Assembly (NCBI GenBank): GCA_021203915.1
Contig: JAJQAI010000262.1
Coordinates: 1-5,598 of the forward strand
Reading direction: 5' to 3'
Length of the DNA: 5,598 bases
Source: Prevotella sp.
GTDB lineage: Bacteria; Bacteroidota; Bacteroidia; Bacteroidales; Bacteroidaceae
Part shown: positions 1 through 5,437 of the stretch, one piece after another
How positions within the stretch are numbered: the stretch's first letter is position 1
How the letters are laid out: each line of letters begins with the position of its first letter
Translations under genes and position numbers: made by a program
Notes under the pieces: generated by a model
The model's input: the letters and a program-made list of their open reading frames with translations, nothing else
What the model was told of the DNA's origin: nothing
Databases searched by the model: none

Positions 1-852
1 TTGTGGATGAGCCTTAAGGTCAACTAGCAATGAATCTGGTGAGGACATTGTATTGTTTAGATTATCATATAGTCCTCTATCATTAAGAAGAAGTCCAAGC
101 GAGCCTTGAGTGTTGTTTAGCTGGGCTGTAAACTTTTCTACGTTATCAAGGGTTGCATCAACCTTGGCAATGGTTGCGTCTACATCAATTTTATTTATAG
201 ATTTAGCCATAGAATGGGTCTCTTGCAAAATACCATTTGTATGGTTTATCATTCCAGGGAGTTCATTGCTAGCTGTAGTGAGCAAAGAGTTAAGCTTACC
301 AGTAGTAGCTGTTAAATCCTGGGTAATAGCTTCGACGTTGTGTAGCGACTTTCCAATTGCAGGGTCGGCAATAAGCTCATTTAGACTTCCTAGTATGGAG
401 TCGAGTTTGGGGAGCATACCTTCGATAGTTGGAACCATATCGCTCAACTTTCCTAAGGCTCCATCGTTAACTTTCCCCTCGATGGTTTCACCTGGCTTTA
501 TATACTCGCTGGAGTTATGCACTAGGTGAAGATTTACCTTAACATTACCTAACATATCACTTTCAATCTCAGCGCAACTGCCCTTTGGTAAGTGAAGATT
601 ATCGTTTAGGTCAACAGCAACTATAATATCACCGGGCTTATCATAATTGAAATCTATTTTCTTAACGATACCTACCTTAAATCCATCGGCATATATAGGA
701 CTTGATGTACCTAGTCCACTTATATCAGAAAATGTGATATAATACCTATTTGCCTTTGAGAATAAATCCCTTCCCTTTAGGTAGTTCATACCGAAATAAA
801 GAATTACTAGCCCCATGATGGCTACTAGCGCAATTTTAACTTCTTTTCTCAT
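1..852 (-). CDS. MCE/MlaD family lipid-transport substrate-binding protein, 3' end outside window
   Basis: The frame is open from ATG 852 to the left edge (284 codons, no stop), so only the last few residues are probably missing. The protein begins with a short basic N-terminus and one hydrophobic segment (about residues 7-25, IALVAIMGLVILYFGMNYL), typical of an inner-membrane anchor with the rest in the periplasm. Residues about 37-112 fit an MCE/MlaD domain: YYITFSDISGLGTSSPIYADG, then VGIVKKI, then a strand-rich part with SDMLGNVKVNL. Residues about 130-275 are hydrophilic and heptad-like, consistent with the helical/coiled-coil tail of this family. Known MCE proteins form rings that bind phospholipid in ABC-driven transport between the membranes; this role is inferred here because no permease or ATPase gene is visible. 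The start lies 4 nt after the amidase stop, which implies translational coupling. No Shine-Dalgarno sequence is seen, as is usual in Bacteroidota. The family call is firm; the substrate is unknown. Confidence 0.9.
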   Translation of the reverse strand, partial: MRKEVKIALVAIMGLVILYFGMNYLKGRDLFSKANRYYITFSDISGLGTSSPIYADGFKVGIVKKIDFNYDKPGDIIVAVDLNDNLHLPKGSCAEIESDMLGNVKVNLHLVHNSSEYIKPGETIEGKVNDGALGKLSDMVPTIEGMLPKLDSILGSLNELIADPAIGKSLHNVEAITQDLTATTGKLNSLLTTASNELPGMINHTNGILQETHSMAKSINKIDVDATIAKVDATLDNVEKFTAQLNNTQGSLGLLLNDRGLYDNLNNTMSSPDSLLVDLKAHPQ

Positions 853-856
853 AGCG

Positions 857-2083
857 TTATTTCTTACTTGACTTAAATTCACTTATTGCTTGGTTGACAT
901 CCATTTTCTCCCCATTCTTAAATGCAACGATGAAAGATTCTGGGAAGCTATCCAAAATAGACTTTCTTAGACGATAGATCTCATTATAGTTGGTGGATGC
1001 TCCATATGTATATTTTATAAATCCGTTTTCAGTGTATGACTCAATGTTCCCGAGTCCTTTAAACTGCGAACTCCCTTGAGGAATCTCTTTACTAACAGCT
1101 AGTATTTGTATCTTAAATACAGGGCTATCAGTTAAAGTTTTATCCTCCTTAGAAGAACCGATGGAAGTCTTTTCCTTTGTAGTGTTCTCGGTCTCTTGCT
1201 TTGAGGTCTGCTTTGTAGTTTGACTAGAAGTAGGGCTTTCTTGGCTTACAGTCTCTGTTTGTGTGGTTTTCTTTGAAGAAGACTTTTTTGAAGACTTTGA
1301 AGAAGAGCTACTAGAAGTTAAAGTATGATTTTTTTTATACTCTTGGAAGGCTTGATAAATGCCATAGGCTAGCTTATCCACATTTGACTTATTGTTAAGG
1401 AAATTTTCCTCGTCAGGTGTTGTGATAAAGCCAAGCTCTATTAAACAGGCAGGCATCGAGGTCTCTCTAAGCACTAAAAAGACATCTTGTTTTACGCCCT
1501 TATCTTCACGGCCAGCAGAAGCACATACATACTTTTGCACATATTTTGCAAGCTCAATGCTTTGCTCCATATTCTTGTCATGCATAAACTCGAACATTAT
1601 CGTACTCTCAGGAGACTTAGGATCATAGCCTTCATAGTGCTCTTGATAGTTTTCCTCTATCATAATGACAGAGTTCTCGCGTTTAGCTGCCGAGAGTTTT
1701 TCATCCGAGCGACGCATACCCATTGTGTAGGTCTCAAGTCCACGTGCTATGCGTCCTGCCGGAACTGCATTAGTGTGGATGGAAATGAACACATCAGCCT
1801 TGTTTTTGTTGGCAATCGTTGCTCGCTCGTGTAGCGGGATAAACACGTCCGTCTTGCGCGTGTAAATTACATTTACATCAGGACAGTTCTTTTCGACCAA
1901 CTGACCAAAGGCTAAAGCCACGCTAAGATTAATGTTCTTTTCTAAAGAGTAAGACCCTTTTGCTCCCGCATCATGGCCACCATGTCCAGCATCGATAACT
2001 AGCGTAAAGGTTTTCTCTGCACCCTGGGAAATGCTAGAGGCTAAAACCAAAGCCATAAGAATCAATACTAGTTTTTTGGCCAT
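857..2083 (-). CDS. Secreted N-acetylmuramoyl-L-alanine amidase (Amidase_3) with SPOR-like C-terminal domain
   Basis: This 408-residue zinc hydrolase should cleave the amide bond between N-acetylmuramic acid and the stem peptide in peptidoglycan. A signal peptide (basic AKK, hydrophobic residues 5-18, cleavage near 19-22) points to export. The Amidase_3 domain covers about 26-250: VIDAGHGG (zinc ligand His34), SLEKNINL (Glu48), ISIHTNA (His103) and the catalytic Glu216 in CLIELGF are all present, so it looks active. The stretch at about 120-185 is an insertion of the kind seen in Bacteroidota homologues. A Ser/Lys/Thr-rich linker (about 256-319) leads to a C-terminal domain (320-408: VFKIQI, KYTYG, YNEIYRLRKSI, FIVAF) resembling a SPOR-type septal peptidoglycan-binding module. 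I chose ATG 2083 because it begins exactly at the signal peptide. An in-frame TTG at 2182 would add 33 residues before it and overlap folB. The stop is 4 nt before the MCE gene. Confidence 0.93.
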   Translation of the reverse strand: MAKKLVLILMALVLASSISQGAEKTFTLVIDAGHGGHDAGAKGSYSLEKNINLSVALAFGQLVEKNCPDVNVIYTRKTDVFIPLHERATIANKNKADVFISIHTNAVPAGRIARGLETYTMGMRRSDEKLSAAKRENSVIMIEENYQEHYEGYDPKSPESTIMFEFMHDKNMEQSIELAKYVQKYVCASAGREDKGVKQDVFLVLRETSMPACLIELGFITTPDEENFLNNKSNVDKLAYGIYQAFQEYKKNHTLTSSSSSSKSSKKSSSKKTTQTETVSQESPTSSQTTKQTSKQETENTTKEKTSIGSSKEDKTLTDSPVFKIQILAVSKEIPQGSSQFKGLGNIESYTENGFIKYTYGASTNYNEIYRLRKSILDSFPESFIVAFKNGEKMDVNQAISEFKSSKK

Positions 2084-2113
2084 CCGTCTAGTCAAATTTT
2101 CTTTTCTAAAGCA

Positions 2114-2121
2114 CAAAGATA
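2114..2121 (-). promoter_or_regulatory. Possible internal promoter -7 element before the amidase gene
   Basis: TATCTTTG on the minus strand matches TAnnTTTG and lies 30 nt before the preferred amidase ATG at 2083, in the only sizeable gap (88 nt) of the operon. No TTTG or TTG is found at the expected 19-21 nt upstream, so it is either a weak promoter giving the amidase and MCE genes some independent expression, or chance. It would fit the ATG start at 2083 better than a TTG start at 2182, which lies upstream of it. Confidence 0.25.
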
Positions 2122-2171
2122 ATACTTTCTTTATCAGTGGAGGTATCTCTAGGGGAGTTTTTTTCTCTTTT

Positions 2172-2540
2172 TCACTTAACAAGCTCTAGGGTTACCTTAG
2201 CACTTTGAAGATCGCCTTTTACCGGAGGCGAAAGTTTTTCTATAGTTATTTCTAGTTCCAGAACTTTAGGAATTTCTTTAAAAATCCTTTTGCCAATCCT
2301 ATAGGCTAAATTTTCTATTAGATTCCCCGGGATCTTCATCTCAAGAGAAATAAGCTCTAGGATTTTTTGATAGTCAACACTTAAGGTTATATCATCTAAG
2401 GGAACACCTAGCTCTATATCACACTTTGCTTTAAGCGAAACCAAGAACTCTCCTCCAACTTTTTTTTCTTGGGGTAATACCCCGTGGAAAGCATAAAAGT
2501 GAACGTTCTCTAGGCTAATGTAACTTGCTTTAATCTTCAT
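2172..2540 (-). CDS. folB: Dihydroneopterin aldolase (folate biosynthesis)
   Basis: A 122-residue cytoplasmic enzyme of tetrahydrofolate synthesis that converts 7,8-dihydroneopterin to 6-hydroxymethyl-7,8-dihydropterin and glycolaldehyde. The length matches the family (about 115-125 residues). Key family features are visible: the N-terminal strand and turn ENVHFYAFHGVLPQEKKVGG with conserved Glu25, Tyr57 in VDYQKILEL, the pterin-binding Glu76 in NLIENLA, and the catalytic Lys102 in IEKLSPP. Assignment of these residues to roles comes from knowledge of bacterial FolB structures. ATG 2540 is preferred: MKIKASYISLENV is the usual family N-terminus, while the upstream in-frame TTG at 2561 adds seven residues and overlaps the end of nrdJ. 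With ATG 2540 the gap to nrdJ is 11 nt, so co-transcription is very likely. Nothing appears broken. Confidence 0.93.
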   Translation of the reverse strand: MKIKASYISLENVHFYAFHGVLPQEKKVGGEFLVSLKAKCDIELGVPLDDITLSVDYQKILELISLEMKIPGNLIENLAYRIGKRIFKEIPKVLELEITIEKLSPPVKGDLQSAKVTLELVK

Positions 2541-2551
2541 AAAAACATGCC

Positions 2552-5110
2552 TTATCCACAACGTGAGCTTCCACAGTTCTTACATATTAGACAGCCTTCT
2601 TGATATACTAGCGTGGCTTGTCCGCAGGCGGGACATATCTGTCCTGTAGCCTCAGTCCCATCAACAACGTATTTCTTTAAGGCGCGTTCAACACCATTTT
2701 TCCATGTGTTGATACTCTCACTCTTTAATTGTAGGGAACCAACAAGTTTAATAACATTTTCGATAGGCATTCTATAACGAAGCACCCCAGAGATAAGTTT
2801 AGCATAGTTCCAGTATTCGGGATTAAATTTTTCACTTAGTCCCTCAACTGTTGTCTTATATCCACGCTTATTCTCAAATTGGAAGTCATAACGACTCTTG
2901 CCATTAGCATCAATTTGCTTTATGATTTTTCCCTTTACTACTGTCTTGGGTAGAACAATACCTTCTTCATCATCCTGAAGACCTGTAAAGATCTCATAGG
3001 GATAACCATCTAAAAGACCAACGAACGCCACCCATTTTTCCTTATTGTTTTGGAAACGTACCACATCACACTCAAGCGTCTGAGGACGTACTTCGGTAAC
3101 CTCCGGATGACGACATAGTGGTAAAGAGGAGGATTTTTCTTCCTTTTTTGTTTCTTTTTGCATTGCAACCATTACACCAGAGCGTGAGCCATCACGATAA
3201 ACTGTACAGCCTTTGCATCCAGAGCGCCATGCCTCAACATAAAGACGGTTAACAAGCTCTTCATCAACGGTTGAGGGTAGGTTTATCGTTACACTAATGC
3301 TATGGTCCACCCATTTTTGAATGGCTCCTTGCATTCTAACTTTCATAAGATAGTCTACATCGTTTGCCGTTGCTTTATAATAAGGTGAACGCTGTTGAAG
3401 GCTTAAAAGTTCTTCCTCTGTAAAATCCTTTCTTGGCTTTATACCTTGAGCCTTCATCCACTCAATAAACTTTTTGTGATAAACGATGTACTCCTCAAAG
3501 GTATCTCCAACCTCATCAACAAAGTCCTGCCTGGTTGAATTATCCCCAACGTTGACCTTTCTACGACGTTTGTATACGGGAAGGAAAACGGGTTCTATGC
3601 CACTTGTTGTTTGTGTCATAAGACTTGTTGTACCGGTTGGAGCTATTGTAAGACATGCAATATTACGTCTACCAAAGGAAACCATATCTTTATAAAGCTC
3701 TGGGTCAGCTTCTTTAATTCTAAGGATGAAAGGATTATTTTCTTCCCGTGAAGCATCATATATTTTAAATGCCCCGCGCTCTTTAGCCAGCTCAACAGAT
3801 GAGCCGTAAACCTGTAGAGCTAGTGTTTTATGAACTTTGACGGAAAAATCTGTTGCCTCGCTAGTGCCATACCTAAGTCCCATTGCAGCTAACATATCCC
3901 CTTCGGCTGTAATACCAACTCCAGTACGACGACCAAGAGAGCTCTTATTCTTAATTTTTTCCCATAAGTGCCACTCTGCTTGCTTAACCTCATCATCTTC
4001 TGGATCATTTTTTATCTTATCCATTATAAGGTCAATCTTTTCGAGTTCCATATCCACGATGTCATCCATAATTCTAAGGGCAAGACGGGAATGTTTTTTA
4101 AATAGCTCGAAATCAAAATAGGCTTCCTGAGTAAAAGGATTTACTACATAGGAATATAGGTTGATTGAAAGCAGGCGACATGAGTCGTAAGGACAAAGAG
4201 GTATTTCTCCACAGGGATTGGTGGATATTGTCTTAAATCCAAGGTCAGCATAACAATCCGGTATGCTTTCCCTTATTATAGTATCCCAAAATAGTACGCC
4301 AGGCTCAGCGCTTTTCCAGGCATTGTGAACAATTTTCTCCCATAGTCTTTTTGCAGAAGTTAAGCGTGTGATTTGTGGGGTGTTCCCTTCAACGGGAAAT
4401 TGTTGCATATAAGGTTCACCATTAATAGCTTTTTGCATAAACTCATCATCAATTCTAACGGAAACATTGGCAGCTGTAATCTTGCCTTCCGTCATTTTTG
4501 CATCTATAAAAGATTCACTATCTGGATGCTTTATGCTAACCGAAAGCATTAGTGCCCCACGCCTACCATCTTGAGCTACCTCACGCGTAGAGTTGCTATA
4601 GCGTTCCATAAATGGAACTAAACCCGTCGAGGTTAGGGCAGAGTTATTTACCGGAGTTCCTTTGGGTCTAAGATTAGAAAGGTCATGTCCAACACCGCCA
4701 CGGCGTTTCATTAGTTGTACCTGCTCCTCATCAATTCTCATTACAGCCCCATAGGAGTCCGTTTCACCATCCAAGCCAATTACAAAGCAATTAGAAAGTG
4801 AGGCTATTTGATGGTTGTTACCAATGCCAGTCATTGGACTTCCCGCCGGAATAATATATTTAAAGTGGTCTAGTAAAGAAAAGGCCTCCTCTTTGCTTAT
4901 AGGATTTATATATTTTCTTTCTATACGCTCTATTTCACTAGCAATACGAAGATGCATATCTTTAGGGGTCTTTTCATAGATATTACCCAAACTATCTTTT
5001 AATGCATACTTGCTAACCCATACCCTAGCAGCTAATTCATCACCTTTAAAATAATCTAGCGAAGAAGAAAATGCCTCGTCAAAAGAGTAGGTTTTGTTCT
5101 CGTTTTCCAT
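2552..5110 (-). CDS. nrdJ: Adenosylcobalamin-dependent (class II) ribonucleotide reductase
   Basis: An 852-residue enzyme that reduces ribonucleotides (diphosphates in this subfamily) to deoxyribonucleotides, using adenosylcobalamin to make a cysteine thiyl radical. It needs no oxygen, which suits an anaerobe. An N-terminal RNR domain spans about 8-90 with no ATP-cone before it. The barrel follows: Cys108 in SNCFV, GGVGHDLSNLRPKG (138-151), NPCGE with Cys300 and Glu302, Cys311 in CPYDSCRLLSINL, APTGTTS (490-496) and GCKGCTVYRDGSR (631-643). Cys300 and Cys311 keep the 11-residue spacing of the radical and redox cysteines known in the Thermotoga class II enzyme; Cys108 is the likely third partner. 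After a charged linker (about 648-665) comes a C-terminal domain, possibly TSCPD-like, then a cysteine-rich tail (Cys826, 829, 840, 843, 846, 851) that looks like a zinc ribbon plus redox cysteines. ATG 5110 gives the family N-terminus. It is first in the presumed operon. Confidence 0.96.
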   Translation of the reverse strand: MENENKTYSFDEAFSSSLDYFKGDELAARVWVSKYALKDSLGNIYEKTPKDMHLRIASEIERIERKYINPISKEEAFSLLDHFKYIIPAGSPMTGIGNNHQIASLSNCFVIGLDGETDSYGAVMRIDEEQVQLMKRRGGVGHDLSNLRPKGTPVNNSALTSTGLVPFMERYSNSTREVAQDGRRGALMLSVSIKHPDSESFIDAKMTEGKITAANVSVRIDDEFMQKAINGEPYMQQFPVEGNTPQITRLTSAKRLWEKIVHNAWKSAEPGVLFWDTIIRESIPDCYADLGFKTISTNPCGEIPLCPYDSCRLLSINLYSYVVNPFTQEAYFDFELFKKHSRLALRIMDDIVDMELEKIDLIMDKIKNDPEDDEVKQAEWHLWEKIKNKSSLGRRTGVGITAEGDMLAAMGLRYGTSEATDFSVKVHKTLALQVYGSSVELAKERGAFKIYDASREENNPFILRIKEADPELYKDMVSFGRRNIACLTIAPTGTTSLMTQTTSGIEPVFLPVYKRRRKVNVGDNSTRQDFVDEVGDTFEEYIVYHKKFIEWMKAQGIKPRKDFTEEELLSLQQRSPYYKATANDVDYLMKVRMQGAIQKWVDHSISVTINLPSTVDEELVNRLYVEAWRSGCKGCTVYRDGSRSGVMVAMQKETKKEEKSSSLPLCRHPEVTEVRPQTLECDVVRFQNNKEKWVAFVGLLDGYPYEIFTGLQDDEEGIVLPKTVVKGKIIKQIDANGKSRYDFQFENKRGYKTTVEGLSEKFNPEYWNYAKLISGVLRYRMPIENVIKLVGSLQLKSESINTWKNGVERALKKYVVDGTEATGQICPACGQATLVYQEGCLICKNCGSSRCG

Positions 5111-5142
5111 AGAAAAAGTTGATTTTTTTTAAAACGTCTTTG

Positions 5143-5173
5143 CAAAGGTAAAAAAGAAAAATTTAACTGCAAA
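5143..5173 (-). promoter_or_regulatory. Bacteroidota-type promoter for the nrdJ-folB-amidase-mce operon
   Basis: On the minus strand a -33 element TTTG (5173-5170) is followed after 19 nt by TACCTTTG (5150-5143), a full match to the Bacteroidota -7 consensus TAnnTTTG with standard spacing. Transcription should begin about 5-8 nt further on, near 5135-5138, leaving a leader of roughly 25 nt before ATG 5110. That is too short for a cobalamin riboswitch, and no B12-box-like structure was seen. Start-site mapping has not been done; this rests on consensus match and position. Confidence 0.75.
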
Positions 5174-5217
5174 GTTCCCCCTAAAAGTAATTTATCTATT
5201 TGATTTTCCTTACTAAT

Positions 5218-5236
5218 GTTTTCCAAAACGGAAAAC
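5218..5236. repeat. Short perfect inverted repeat GTTTTCC-N5-GGAAAAC
   Basis: Seven-base arms (5218-5224 and 5230-5236) flank AAAAC. On the plus strand the second arm is followed directly by five T residues, which resembles a small rho-independent terminator, but the stem is AT-rich and there is no plus-strand gene before it within the window. It lies about 45 nt upstream of the nrdJ -33 element, so an operator role is equally possible. Treat it as a structural observation only. Confidence 0.4.
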
Positions 5237-5308
5237 TTTTTGCTTTCGCCAACTAAAAAAGTTTACTTTTTCTCTCTGTTGCCAAGTAAGAAAAAGTGAG
5301 CACTTTTT
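5235..5308. repeat. Cluster of AAAAAGT/ACTTTTT half-sites forming two palindromes
   Basis: AAAAAGT (5256-5262) and ACTTTTT (5265-5271) make a 7-bp palindrome with a 2-nt spacer. AAAAAGTG (5291-5298) and CACTTTTT (5301-5308) make an 8-bp palindrome with a 2-nt spacer. A further lone ACTTTTT lies at 5235-5241. In a plus-strand transcript the segment 5261-5273 could instead pair with 5289-5301 (13 positions, two of them G-U), so alternative pairings exist. The cluster lies upstream of both divergent promoters. It could be an operator or a structured RNA; neither is proven. Confidence 0.55.
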
Positions 5309-5343
5309 AAACGTTCAGGACAATATTGGGCTTTTCTAGATTT

Positions 5344-5423
5344 TCTTGGAAAAAAGGAAAAAATACGCTAAAAAACCTTGGAAAAGTGGAGGAAATAGTG
5401 TATTTTTGCCTTGGAAAAGTGGA
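5344..5423 (+). repeat. Three spaced direct repeats (CCTTGGAAAAGTGGA) across the ATPase promoter
   Basis: Two identical 15-nt copies of CCTTGGAAAAGTGGA lie at 5376-5390 and 5409-5423. A degenerate copy at 5344-5358 (TCTTGGAAAAAAGGA) matches at 12 of 15 positions. The copies begin 32 and 33 nt apart, about three helical turns, so they would face the same side of the DNA. The intervening sequence is not conserved, so this is not a simple tandem duplication. The arrangement around the -33 and start-site positions looks like an operator; the binding protein is unknown. Confidence 0.7.
5378..5408 (+). promoter_or_regulatory. Bacteroidota-type promoter for the AAA ATPase gene
   Basis: A -33 element TTG (5378-5380) and a -7 element TATTTTTG (5401-5408, full match to TAnnTTTG) are separated by 20 nt. 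The predicted start is near 5413-5416, about 22-25 nt before ATG 5438. The -33 element sits inside one copy of the 15-nt repeat (5376-5390), and the predicted start sits inside the next copy (5409-5423), so a protein bound at the repeats would compete with RNA polymerase. Confidence 0.65.
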
Positions 5424-5434
5424 AAAACTCCAAG
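5410..5434 (+). repeat. Inverted repeat in the ATPase leader, just before the start codon
   Basis: CTTGGA (5410-5415) pairs with TCCAAG (5429-5434), ending 3 nt before ATG 5438. Inside it, AGT (5418-5420) could alternatively pair with ACT (5427-5429). The first arm is part of the third direct-repeat copy. In the mRNA this would form a small hairpin at or near the 5' end that could limit ribosome access; in DNA it could be part of the operator. Confidence 0.4.
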
Positions 5435-5437
5435 AAC

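Larger units (their letters stand above)
5111..5437. other. Divergent AT-rich regulatory intergenic region, 327 bp
   Basis: No coding region of convincing character is present here on either strand. The stretch contains the two outward-facing promoters, the direct-repeat array, the palindrome cluster and the small inverted repeats described separately. The hexamer AAAAGT or its complement occurs nine times (starts near 5114, 5183, 5235, 5257, 5265, 5292, 5302, 5382 and 5415), where base composition alone would predict fewer than one by my rough estimate. Homopolymer A and T runs are common. Confidence 0.8.

Noticed and set aside
110..529. Plus-strand open frame of 139 codons
   Set aside because: It lies wholly antisense to the MCE gene, has no promoter or recognisable domain, and its composition follows from the opposite strand. 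The same applies to plus-strand frames at 1392-1628, 1487-1834, 3486-3695 and 3837-4121.
2552..2560. Exact DnaA-box nonamer TTATCCACA at the nrdJ stop, and a second at 1374-1382
   Set aside because: Both lie in coding sequence (Cys-Gly-stop in nrdJ; Val-Asp-Lys in the amidase), are 1.2 kb apart, and there is no AT-rich unwinding region or cluster of boxes, so an origin or DnaA control is not supported.
2541..2561. TTG start at 2561 for folB
   Set aside because: It overlaps the nrdJ end and adds seven residues (MWIRHVF) absent from the usual FolB N-terminus; ATG 2540 gives the expected beginning.
5218..5241. Hairpin followed by T run as a rho-independent terminator
   Set aside because: There is no plus-strand gene upstream in the window for it to terminate, and the stem is short and AT-rich.
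5111..5437. Cobalamin riboswitch or CRISPR array in the intergenic region
   Set aside because: The nrdJ leader is too short for a B12 aptamer. The 15-nt repeats are only three, one degenerate, with 17-18 nt between them, unlike CRISPR repeats and spacers.
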